From: Thermus oshimai DSM 12092
Lineage (GTDB): Bacteria > Deinococcota > Deinococci > Deinococcales > Thermaceae
Assembly (NCBI RefSeq): GCF_000373145.1
Contig: NZ_KB890621.1
Coordinates: 1-64,000 of the forward strand
Direction of reading: 5' to 3'
Length of the DNA stretch: 64,000 nucleotides
Both the position numbers and the translations under genes were made by a program. This document shows positions 50,760-57,584 of this stretch, piece after piece. The notes under the pieces were generated by a model that made no database searches, was not told the DNA's origin, and worked only from the letters and a program-made list of their open reading frames with translations. Position 1 is the first letter of the stretch; every line of letters begins with the position of its first letter.

Positions 50760-51613
50760 GCCAGGGGCAGGGCGCCCTCCGCCTCCCCGCCCCGGAGGAG
50801 GCGGGCCAGGATCCCCACCCCCTCCACCGTCCTGGGGGTAAGGGCCTGGAAGGGGCCCGCGTCCAGGAGGTAGGCCTTCCGCCCCCGGAGGTAACCCCGA
50901 AGCCACCCTCCCCGGGCCAGGTGGGCCTCCACCGCCACCCGGGCCTCCTCCAGGCCGTAGCCGCAAAAGGCCAGGAAGACCACCTCCGCCAGGGGCACCT
51001 CCTCCGGAGGGACCCTCCGGCTTGGGGCCCCCGCTTCGGGCCCCAGGTACGCCCCTCCCGCGGCCTCCACCACCTCCCGCACCCAGTGCCCCCCAAGGTA
51101 GGGCGGGTCCAGCCACTCCAGGAAGGCCACCCGGGGCCTGGGGGAAGGGGGCGGGGGCAGGGCGGCCAAGCGGGCGGAAAGGCCTTCCACCAGAGCCTCT
51201 GCCCGCCCCTCTAGCCCCAAGGCCTCCCCTAGGCGCCTGAGGTCCCGGAAGAGGTCCGCCAGGCGGGTGCCCCGGAGCTCAAAGACCCTGGGCGGCCGGG
51301 GCAGGAAGGCCAGGGCCCCTTCCACCTCCCGGGGGGTGGGGGCGCAGACCTCGCAGACCCCCTGGGTGAGGAGAAGGTCGGGGGCCAACTCCAGGAGGAC
51401 CTCCTCCCGCACCCGGTAGAGGGAAAGCCCCTGGCGGTAGGCCTCCCGTACCCGCCGGTCGATCTCCTCCTGGGAGAGGCCGGGCGGGATGAGGCTTTCC
51501 GTGAGCACGGGAAGCCCCCGGGGGTTGGGGCAGCTGTGGCTCACCCCCACCGGCTCCACCCCGAGGGCCTCCAGATAGAGGGTGCCTGCGGGCACCAGGC
51601 TGGCCACGCGCAT
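50756..51613 (-). CDS. BtuF-like cobalamin-binding protein without signal peptide
   Basis: The 285 residues have the two-lobed metal/B12-binding fold of periplasmic proteins: RVASLVPAGTLYLEALG(VEPVGVSH), ELAPDLLLTQGVCEVCAPTPREVEGALAFL, GLEGRAEALVEGLSARL and VEGVGILARLL. Homologues of this group are annotated as cobalamin-binding. Here the protein starts directly with the first beta strand; no hydrophobic signal is found upstream in frame, so it should stay in the cytoplasm. The divergent cobalamin riboswitch supports a B12 link. Confidence 0.75.
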   Translation of the reverse strand: MRVASLVPAGTLYLEALGVEPVGVSHSCPNPRGLPVLTESLIPPGLSQEEIDRRVREAYRQGLSLYRVREEVLLELAPDLLLTQGVCEVCAPTPREVEGALAFLPRPPRVFELRGTRLADLFRDLRRLGEALGLEGRAEALVEGLSARLAALPPPPSPRPRVAFLEWLDPPYLGGHWVREVVEAAGGAYLGPEAGAPSRRVPPEEVPLAEVVFLAFCGYGLEEARVAVEAHLARGGWLRGYLRGRKAYLLDAGPFQALTPRTVEGVGILARLLRGGEAEGALPLA

Positions 51614-51630
51614 GCCTTCAGCTTACGGCC

Positions 51631-51659
51631 TTGACGGGAGGCCCTACCGGTAGTAGGTT
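51631..51659 (+). promoter_or_regulatory. Promoter of the cobalamin-riboswitch operon
   Basis: TTGACG (51631-51636), 17-base spacer, TAGGTT (51654-51659). Transcription would start near 51666, exactly where a 9-bp hairpin, AGGACACCC/GGGTGTCCT (51667-51692), opens the leader. Confidence 0.65.
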
Positions 51660-51666
51660 ATCCGGC

Positions 51667-51840
51667 AGGACACCCAAAACTTAGGGTGTCCTGGCCGCGG
51701 GGCCAGGCCGACAGGCCTGGACGCCCACGGGCGGCGGGGGAAGTCCGGTGAGAGTCCGGCGCTGTCCCGCAACGGTAACCGGCCCTGGGCCGGAAGCCCG
51801 AGTACCCGCCCCGCGGTCCTGCCCCGTAGCCCTCGAGGCA
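51667..51840 (+). ncRNA. Cobalamin riboswitch
   Basis: The aptamer core is clear: GGGAAGTCCGGTGAGAGTCCGG, then CGCTGTCCCGCAACGGTAA (the B12-box, about 51760-51779), CCGG...CCGGAAGCCCGAGTACCCGCC. Helix P1 is a perfect 9-bp pair, CCGCGGGGC (51695-51703) with GCCCCGCGG (51808-51816). An extra 5' hairpin (51667-51692) precedes it. Downstream, CTTGAGCC-TTC-GGCTTAAG (51907-51925) followed by GGGGGTCTTTTC and ACCCCC near the ribosome site can form alternative stems and is the probable expression platform. Adenosylcobalamin should repress the thioesterase and RNR genes. Confidence 0.93.
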
Positions 51841-51957
51841 AGGGTGAAGGTGGTGATGCGCATGGACCCTTAGACAAGCCCGTTCCCCCAAAAAACCGGT
51901 AGCGGCTTGAGCCTTCGGCTTAAGGGGGTCTTTTCACCCCCTAGGGAGGGAGGAAGC

Positions 51958-52341
51958 ATGCGTGAGACGCGCATGGTCTACCCCGTCTTCCCCGGGGAGA
52001 CCAACCACTACGGAACCCTTTTCGGCGGTACGGTTCTGGCCTGGATGGACCAGGCGGCCTTCGTGGCCGCCACCCGCTATGCCCGCAGGAAGGTGGTCAC
52101 GGTCCACGCGGACGCGGTGGACTTCAAGCGCCCCGTGCCCCTGGGGTCCATCGTGGAGCTGGTGGCCCGGGTGGCGGAGGTGGGGCGAAGCTCCATCCGG
52201 GTGTCCGTGGAAATGTGGGTGGAGCCTTTGGAGAAGGGGGAGCCCTACTTGGCCGCCCAGGGAGGATTCGTGCTGGTGGCCGTGGATGAGAATGGGCGCC
52301 CTGTTCCCGTCCCCCGTCAGGAGGACCGCCATGCTGACTGA
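51958..52341 (+). CDS. Acyl-CoA thioesterase, hot-dog fold
   Basis: The 127 residues show MVYPVFPGETNHYGTLFGGTVLAWMDQAAFVAATRYARRKVVTVHADAVDFKRPVPLGSIVELVARV, the YciA/BFIT-type thioesterase pattern with the G-G-x-x-x-x-x-x-D active-site block. It hydrolyses acyl-CoA to free acid and CoA. Start at 51958 with GGAGGGAGGAAGC. It is the first gene under the cobalamin riboswitch and overlaps nrdB by 11 bases, an unexpected partner for a reductase. Confidence 0.88.
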   Translation: MRETRMVYPVFPGETNHYGTLFGGTVLAWMDQAAFVAATRYARRKVVTVHADAVDFKRPVPLGSIVELVARVAEVGRSSIRVSVEMWVEPLEKGEPYLAAQGGFVLVAVDENGRPVPVPRQEDRHAD

Positions 52342-53302
52342 ACCCCGCGAGGCCTACCGCCCTTACGAGTACCCTGAGCTTCTCCGGTTTAGGGACGCCA
52401 TCCGGCACAGCTACTGGGTGCACACGGAGTTTAGCTTTAGTTCCGACCTTCAGGACCACGCCCTCTCGGAGCCGGAGGTGCGGAGCCTGGTGGAGAGGGC
52501 CCTTTCCGCCATCGCCCAGGTGGAGCTTTCCGTGAAGCTCTTCTGGGCCAAGGTGTACGAGCGCTTCCCCAAGCCGGAGGTGGCGGAGGTGGGCATGACC
52601 TTCGCCGAGAGCGAGGTGCGCCACGCCAACGCCTACGCCCACCTCTTGGACCTCCTGGACCTCAACGAGCGCTTCGGTCGGTACCTGGAGGAGGCTTCCC
52701 CCTTCCGGGCCCGGGCGGAGGCCCTAAGGGGGGTGCTGGAGCGGGCGAAAGAGGGGAGCCTAAAGGAGTACGCCCTGGCCCTCCTCCTCTTCTCCTCCTT
52801 TGTGGAGCACATCTCCCTCTTCTCCCAGTTCTACGCCCTCATGGCCCTAAACCGCCGGGGCAACCGCTACAAGGGCATCGCCAACGCCATCGAGGCCACC
52901 AGCAAGGAGGAGAACATCCACGGCCTCTTTGGGGCCGAACTCCTGCGCATCCTCCGGGAGGAAGGGCCAGGGCTTTTCGGCGAAGGCTTCGCTGAAGAAG
53001 CCCTGCGCTCCGCCCGGAGCTTCCTCAAGGCAGAGGAAGACCTCCTGGACTGGCTCTTTGCGGAGGGGGACACCCCCTTCGTGGGGCGGGAGGAGGTCTT
53101 GGAGTTCCTCAAGGACCGGTACAACACCGTCCTCCGCCTCCACGGCCTGCCCGAGGCCTTCCCGGTGCGCAAGGAGGTCCTTAAGGACACGGAGTGGTTC
53201 AGCCTGGAGCTCTTGGCGGACAAGGACGTGGACTTCTTCAACAAAAGGAGCGTGGCCTACGCCCGCAGGGTGAAGGCCTTCAGCCCCGACGAGCTGTTCT
53301 AA
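52331..53302 (+). CDS. nrdB: Class I ribonucleotide reductase, beta (radical) subunit
   Basis: Generates and stores the radical used to reduce ribonucleotides. The 323-residue ferritin-like protein has candidate dimetal ligands Glu65, Glu95-x-x-His98, Glu159 and Glu194-x-x-His197. Tyr102 lies four residues after His98, the position of the radical tyrosine (Tyr122 in E. coli), so it appears to be a tyrosyl-radical type rather than a Phe-type Mn/Fe enzyme. It overlaps the thioesterase gene and is followed by nrdA after 12 bases. Confidence 0.92.
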   Translation: MLTEPREAYRPYEYPELLRFRDAIRHSYWVHTEFSFSSDLQDHALSEPEVRSLVERALSAIAQVELSVKLFWAKVYERFPKPEVAEVGMTFAESEVRHANAYAHLLDLLDLNERFGRYLEEASPFRARAEALRGVLERAKEGSLKEYALALLLFSSFVEHISLFSQFYALMALNRRGNRYKGIANAIEATSKEENIHGLFGAELLRILREEGPGLFGEGFAEEALRSARSFLKAEEDLLDWLFAEGDTPFVGREEVLEFLKDRYNTVLRLHGLPEAFPVRKEVLKDTEWFSLELLADKDVDFFNKRSVAYARRVKAFSPDELF

Positions 53303-53314
53303 AGGGGGTAGGGG

Positions 53315-54997
53315 ATGCTTAAGACCAAAGGACACGCCTACGAGCCCTGGTACTGGGTCAACGAGCACACCCGGACCTACATGGCCCGGGGCTACCTGCT
53401 GCCGGGGGTCACGGTGGAGGAAAGGGTGCGGCAGATCGCCCTCCACGCCGAAGGCCTCACGGGGATCCCGGGCTTCGCGGAGAAGTTCACCCGTTACATG
53501 GCCAAGGGGTACTACTCCCTGGCCACCCCGGTGTGGGCCAACTACGGCCTTAGGCGGGGGCTTCCCATCTCCTGCTACGGCACCTACGTGGAGGACGACA
53601 CCGCCTCCATCCTGAGGGCGGTGGCGGAGATCGGCATGATGAGCAAACAGGGGGGCGGGACCTCCGTCTACCTGGGGGCCCTCCGCCCCCGGGGAGCCCC
53701 CATCCGGGACAACGGGGAGAGCAACGGCTCCTACGCCTTCGCCAGCCTCTTCGACCGGGCCATCGAGGTCTTCAACCAGGGCTCCACCCGCCGGGGCCAG
53801 TGCGCGGCCTATATCCCCGTGGAACACCCCGACCTGGAGGAGTGGTTCAAGATCCAGCGGGAGGGGAGCGAGATCCAATCCCTCTTCTGGGGCGTGGTCC
53901 TCCCCGACCGCTGGATGGAAGCCATGGTGGCGGGGGACCGGGAGAAGCGGGAGGTGTGGGCCAGGATCCTCAAGGCCCGCTTTGAAGGGGGCATCCCCTA
54001 CCTCTTCTTCCGGGACGCGGCGGAGCGGGGCATGCCCGAGGTCTTCAAGGCCCTGGGCCTCCGCATCCACGCCAGCAACCTCTGCACGGAGATCATGCTC
54101 CCCTCCTCCCCCGAGGAGAGCTTCGTCTGCTGCCTCTCCTCCCTGAACCTCCTCCACTACGACGAGTGGAAGGACACGGACGCGGTGGAGACCCTGGTGA
54201 TCTTCCTGGACTCCGTCCTGGACGACTTCATCCTGAAGGCCGAGGGCATCCCCTACATGGAGCGGGCGGTGCGCTTTGCCCGCCGCTACCGGGCGGTTGG
54301 CCTTGGGGTCTTGGGCTGGCACAGCTACCTCCAGTCCAGGATGATCCCCCTGGAGGGCATGGAGGCCTACTACCTGAACCTGGAGATCTTCAAGACCATC
54401 AGGGAGCGGGCGGAGGAGGCCTCCCGCTGGCTCAGGAAGCGCCACAAAGATGACCCCTTAGCGGACGTGGGGGAGCTTAAGGAAAGGCGGAACGCCACCC
54501 TCCTGGCCATCGCCCCCACCAAGTCCAGCGCCTTCATCCTGGGGCAGGTCTCCCCCTCCATCGAGCCCTACACCAGCAACTACCACCTGAAGGACCTGCA
54601 GAAGGCCAAGGTGCCCTTCAAGAACCCCTTCCTGGAGGAACTCCTTCGGGAAAAGGGGAAGGACGAGGAAGGGGTGTGGCGGAGCATCCTGGAGCACAAC
54701 GGTTCCGTGCAGCACCTGGACTTCCTCACGGACGAGGAGAAGGCGGTCTTCAAGACTTTCTCGGAGATCTCCCAGCTGGAGCTGGTCCGCCAAGCCGCGG
54801 CCCGGCAACGGTACATCGACCAGGGCCAGTCCCTGAACCTGGTGGTCCACCCCGAGGCCCCCCTGAAGGACGTGAACGGGCTTTACCTCGAGGCCTGGCG
54901 CTCCGGGCTTAAGGCCCTCTACTACCAGTACAACCAGAGCGTGGCCCAGGCCTACAGCCGGGACCTCCTCCTGGGGTGCAGGTCCTGCGAGGGGTAG
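53315..54997 (+). CDS. nrdA: Class I ribonucleotide reductase, alpha (catalytic) subunit
   Basis: Reduces ribonucleoside diphosphates. In 560 residues: Cys87 (PISCYG) and Cys272 (FVCCLSSLNLL) match the redox pair, SNLCTEI holds the thiyl Cys257 and Glu259, and the C-terminal GCRSCEG supplies the swivelling cysteines. The N-terminus starts directly with the helical domain; there is no ATP-cone, so overall activity is probably not inhibited by dATP. The length is short for the family. Cobalamin control suggests a B12-dependent class II enzyme elsewhere in the genome. Confidence 0.93.
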   Translation: MLKTKGHAYEPWYWVNEHTRTYMARGYLLPGVTVEERVRQIALHAEGLTGIPGFAEKFTRYMAKGYYSLATPVWANYGLRRGLPISCYGTYVEDDTASILRAVAEIGMMSKQGGGTSVYLGALRPRGAPIRDNGESNGSYAFASLFDRAIEVFNQGSTRRGQCAAYIPVEHPDLEEWFKIQREGSEIQSLFWGVVLPDRWMEAMVAGDREKREVWARILKARFEGGIPYLFFRDAAERGMPEVFKALGLRIHASNLCTEIMLPSSPEESFVCCLSSLNLLHYDEWKDTDAVETLVIFLDSVLDDFILKAEGIPYMERAVRFARRYRAVGLGVLGWHSYLQSRMIPLEGMEAYYLNLEIFKTIRERAEEASRWLRKRHKDDPLADVGELKERRNATLLAIAPTKSSAFILGQVSPSIEPYTSNYHLKDLQKAKVPFKNPFLEELLREKGKDEEGVWRSILEHNGSVQHLDFLTDEEKAVFKTFSEISQLELVRQAAARQRYIDQGQSLNLVVHPEAPLKDVNGLYLEAWRSGLKALYYQYNQSVAQAYSRDLLLGCRSCEG

Positions 54998-55042
54998 GGA
55001 CGCGGGTTCCCTGCCTCCCCCCTTACCCGCCGCCCACGGAAG

Positions 55043-55074
55043 GGGCTCTGGAGGCGGTGCCGCCTCCAGAGCCC
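55043..55074 (+). terminator. Long terminator-like hairpin behind nrdA
   Basis: GGGCTCTGGAGGCGG (55043-55057) pairs perfectly with CCGCCTCCAGAGCCC (55060-55074), 15 bp with a two-base loop, 45 bases after the nrdA stop. No U-run follows. Confidence 0.6.
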
Positions 55075-55097
55075 GCCTTGGAGGAGCTTAGGGGGCA

Positions 55098-55132
55098 GAC
55101 ACATTGACATAAATCAATGTGTCTGGTAAGGT
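55098..55132 (+). promoter_or_regulatory. ArsR operator 1 within a consensus promoter
   Basis: GACACATTGA-cataaa-TCAATGTGTC (55098-55123) is a perfect 10-bp inverted repeat. TTGACA (55104-55109) and TAAGGT (55127-55132) with a 17-base spacer form the promoter, so the repressor would cover the -35 and spacer. The arsR ATG follows 6 bases after the -10. Confidence 0.85.
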
Positions 55133-55138
55133 GGGGTT

Positions 55139-55477
55139 ATGGCCGCGCCCTCCCTGATAACCGAACTCGAGCCCCCCCAGGACCTCGAGGAGGTGGTCAG
55201 GGTCTTCAAAGCCCTCAGCGACCCGGCGCGGCTCAAGATTCTGGCCTACCTGGCCAGCCACGAAAGCGGGCCTTGCTGCCGCCTGGAGGAAGGGGTCTGC
55301 GCCTGCGACCTCGAGGCCGTCACGGGGCTCTCCCAGCCCACCGTGAGCCACCACATGAAGCACCTGGTCTCCGCGGGGCTGGTGATCGGGGAAAAGCGGG
55401 GGCGCTGGATGCACTACCGCATCCACCCCCAGGGCCTCGCCCCGGTGCGGGCCTTCTTGTCCCGCCTGGGGGGATGA
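55139..55477 (+). CDS. arsR: ArsR-family metalloregulator (repressor)
   Basis: A 112-residue winged-helix repressor: VVRVFKALSDPARLKILAYLASHE, then CCRLEEGVCACDLEAVTGLSQPTVSHHMKHLVSAGLVIGEKRGRWMHYRI. The C-x-C-D-L in the recognition-helix region equals the CVCDL arsenite site of classical ArsR, and an extra CC pair lies a few residues before it. Binding of As(III) or Sb(III) should release it from the two inverted repeats. Leaderless ATG. Confidence 0.92.
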   Translation: MAAPSLITELEPPQDLEEVVRVFKALSDPARLKILAYLASHESGPCCRLEEGVCACDLEAVTGLSQPTVSHHMKHLVSAGLVIGEKRGRWMHYRIHPQGLAPVRAFLSRLGG

Positions 55478-55487
55478 TTTTTTTGCC

Positions 55488-55517
55488 GCAATACATTGAC
55501 AAACATCAATGTGTTGC
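55488..55517 (+). promoter_or_regulatory. ArsR operator 2 before the small Cys-rich gene
   Basis: GCAATACATTGA-caaaca-TCAATGTGTTGC is a near-perfect inverted repeat sharing the ACATTGA/TCAATGT core of operator 1. It follows the arsR stop and a T-run and includes TTGACA (55496-55501), but no good -10 lies 17 bases further. It may be an internal promoter or a second repressor site. Confidence 0.75.
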
Positions 55518-55533
55518 CTTTGAGGAGGTTGGG

Positions 55534-55737
55534 ATGAACGAGCTGGAGCTCTGGGCGCTGGTCAGGGAGCGGCAACGGCAGCTACGGGAGGAGGCCCACC
55601 GCCTCCGGGGGGAGCCCCGCCCGGCGATGGCCCTTTGGAGGGCGTGGTGGGGGAAGCTGTCCCTAAGGCGGGCTCGAGTCCACCCCACCCCGGCCGCATG
55701 CGCGTGCGGTGTCCAGGCCGCCTGTTGCGAGGCCTGA
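55534..55737 (+). CDS. Small protein with Cys-rich tail in the ars operon
   Basis: The 67 residues comprise an amphipathic, Arg/Glu-rich N-terminal helix (MNELELWALVRERQRQLREEAHRLRG), a Trp-containing middle and a tail with four cysteines (ACACGVQAACCEA). GAGGAGGTTGGG upstream of ATG 55534 supports translation. I recognise no family. A C-x-C plus CC tail under an arsenite-type repressor could bind or hand over a thiophilic metalloid, as ArsD does with its Cys pairs, but there is no similarity to ArsD. It lies between arsR and the DUF6428-like gene. Confidence 0.55.
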   Translation: MNELELWALVRERQRQLREEAHRLRGEPRPAMALWRAWWGKLSLRRARVHPTPAACACGVQAACCEA

Positions 55738-55754
55738 GAGGGGAGAAAAACCCG

Positions 55755-56228
55755 ATGAACACCCAAGGGTTTCTGCAAACCCTCGCCCAGCACCCGGAAA
55801 AGGCCCTGGTCTTCCAGCACGGCGAAGGCCAGCGGATACCCCCTGGCTACCACGTCACCGAGATCATGGACGTGCGCTACGCCAGCATGGATTGTGGGGG
55901 GCGGGCCAACGCCTGGCGCGAAACCGTGATCCAGCTGATGGACCCCAGGGGCGAGGAGGAGGCCGTGTTCATGCCGGTGCGCAAGTTTCTCGGCATCTAC
56001 CGCCGCGTGGCGGCTTCGGTGGCGCTGGAGGGGGCGGCGGAGCTCCGCTTTGAGTACGGAAACCCCGCCCTCCGCTACCGGGTAGGGGGGCTGGAGGTCC
56101 AGGGAGAAGCCCTGGTGGTGCACCTCCTTCCCCCCCAAGTGGCCTGCAAGGCCGCCGACCGGGCCAAGGAAGCCGGGTGCTGCGACCCGGGGTTGCCCCT
56201 GCGGCTGAACGCAAGGCCAGGCCCCTAA
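55755..56228 (+). CDS. DUF6428-like protein of ars operons
   Basis: The 157 residues begin MNTQGFLQTLAQHPEKALVFQHGEGQRIPPGYHVTEIMDVRYASMDCGGRANAWRETVIQL. I associate this pattern with DUF6428, found beside ArsR regulators in Thermus and other bacteria; function unknown. Conserved Cys in MDCGG and further Cys in VACKAAD and AGCCDPG could bind a metal. Start at 55755 with GGGGAGAAAA upstream; it lies 17 bases after the small Cys-rich gene. Confidence 0.7.
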   Translation: MNTQGFLQTLAQHPEKALVFQHGEGQRIPPGYHVTEIMDVRYASMDCGGRANAWRETVIQLMDPRGEEEAVFMPVRKFLGIYRRVAASVALEGAAELRFEYGNPALRYRVGGLEVQGEALVVHLLPPQVACKAADRAKEAGCCDPGLPLRLNARPGP

Positions 56229-56255
56229 GATGAACCCCGCCAGAGCCAGCATCCC

Positions 56256-57470
56256 ATGAAGCGCTTCTACGGCTGGAGGATCGTTTGGGCGCTGGCCCTG
56301 GCCACCACCGTTTCCTACGGTGTCCTCTACTACGGCTTCGGGGTGTTGGTCAGGCCCATGGAAGCCGAGCTGGGCTGGAGCCGGGCCCAGACCTCGAGCG
56401 CCTACGCCCTGGGGCTCCTAGCCTCGGGGCTGATGGCGATCCCCGTGGGCCACTGGGTGGACCACCGGGGGGCTCGAGGCCCCCTGCTCCTGGGCTCCCT
56501 CCTGGGCAGCCTGATGCTTCTTGCCTGGTCCCAGGTGCGGCATCTGGGGGCCTTCTACGCGGTCTGGGTGGGGATGGGCCTGGCCATGGCCATGGTCCTT
56601 TACGAGGTGGCCTTCGCGGCGGTGGCGGTGTGGTTCCGCCGCTGGCGCCACCAGGCCACTTTCGTGATCACCATGGTGGCGGGGCTGGCCAGCACGCTCT
56701 TTGTACCGCTGGAAACGTTCCTTGTGGAACACCTGGGCTGGCGCCATGCCCTAGTGGCCCTGGCCCTGATCTATGGGCTTACCACCCTACCCCTGCACGC
56801 CCTGGTGCGCCGCCGCCCAGAGGATCTGGGGCAGGGGCCCGACGGCGAAAGCGGGCCCACCGCACGGCCCCCCGAAGCCAGCGTAAGCGCCCGGGCCGCC
56901 TTCAGAGGTGCGGCTTTTTGGTGGCTGGCCGCCGCCTTCACCCTTCTCCGGCTGACCCCCGCGGCCATGGGGGCGCACGGGGTACCCCTACTGTTGGAGC
57001 GCGGCTACAGCCCGGCCTTCGCAGCGGTGGCCATCGGGTCTGTCGGACTGGTGCAGCTTTTGGGACGGGCCCTTTTCCTGCCGGGTAGCCAGCGCTGGTC
57101 GCTCCACCGGGCCGCTTTAGGGGTGGCGCTCTGCCAGGCCTTGGGCTCCCTGGCCCTCCTGCTGGTTCCCGGCGCGTTTGGGGTATGGGCCTTCGTGGGG
57201 CTCTACGGCATGAGCAACGGCGCAAGCACCCTGGCCAGGGCCGGGCTCGTGGCCGAACTTTACGGCCCTCAAAGCTACGGGCGCATCAACGGGGGCCTCA
57301 GCCTGGTGGTTTCCCTCACCCAAAGCCTGGGCCCAGTGGGCGCGGGCTTTCTGTACGGGGCCACGGGCGGCTACGACGCGGTGCTTGGGATTCTGGCGGC
57401 CAGCTCCCTCCTAGCGGCCCTGTGCCTACACCAGGTGGGCCGGAACCCCAAAGAGGAGGGCTCCTTATAA
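56256..57470 (+). CDS. MFS efflux transporter of the ars operon
   Basis: A 404-residue, 12-helix MFS protein: FYGWRIVWALALATTVSYGVLYYGFGVLVRPMEAELGWSRAQTSSAYALGLLASGLMAIPVGHWVDHRGAR places it in the OFA/monocarboxylate-like group. It lies 27 bases after the DUF6428-like gene as the last gene of the arsR operon, so it probably exports an arsenical or antimonial. Known arsenic MFS exporters (ArsJ, ArsK) differ; the substrate is inferred from operon position. Confidence 0.82.
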   Translation: MKRFYGWRIVWALALATTVSYGVLYYGFGVLVRPMEAELGWSRAQTSSAYALGLLASGLMAIPVGHWVDHRGARGPLLLGSLLGSLMLLAWSQVRHLGAFYAVWVGMGLAMAMVLYEVAFAAVAVWFRRWRHQATFVITMVAGLASTLFVPLETFLVEHLGWRHALVALALIYGLTTLPLHALVRRRPEDLGQGPDGESGPTARPPEASVSARAAFRGAAFWWLAAAFTLLRLTPAAMGAHGVPLLLERGYSPAFAAVAIGSVGLVQLLGRALFLPGSQRWSLHRAALGVALCQALGSLALLLVPGAFGVWAFVGLYGMSNGASTLARAGLVAELYGPQSYGRINGGLSLVVSLTQSLGPVGAGFLYGATGGYDAVLGILAASSLLAALCLHQVGRNPKEEGSL

Positions 57471-57527
57471 AAGGTCTTTCCAGCAGGTCGCTTTTAAGGG
57501 CCACCCCCAAAGCAGAAACCCCAGGGG

Positions 57528-57578
57528 CTGAAAATCAACCACTTAGTGGTTGAAAATCAACTGCTTATCGGCTACGCT
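57528..57578 (+). promoter_or_regulatory. Promoter with tandem 18-bp repeats and a palindrome
   Basis: yTGAAAATCAACyrCTTA occurs at 57528-57545 and 57550-57567, offset 22 bp (two helical turns). Between them CAACCACT-t-AGTGGTTG (57536-57552) is a perfect inverted repeat. TTGAAA (57550-57555), 17-base spacer and TACGCT (57573-57578) form the promoter, 6 bases before GTG 57585. Confidence 0.65.
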
Positions 57579-57584
57579 AAGGGC

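Noticed and set aside
51667-51692. 9-bp hairpin considered as an intrinsic terminator of an upstream plus-strand gene
   Set aside because: No plus-strand gene precedes it and no U-run follows; it lies at the predicted 5' end of the riboswitch transcript.
52847-54445. 532-residue minus-strand frame opposite nrdB and nrdA
   Set aside because: Spans the junction of two conserved genes on the other strand, no domain recognisable.
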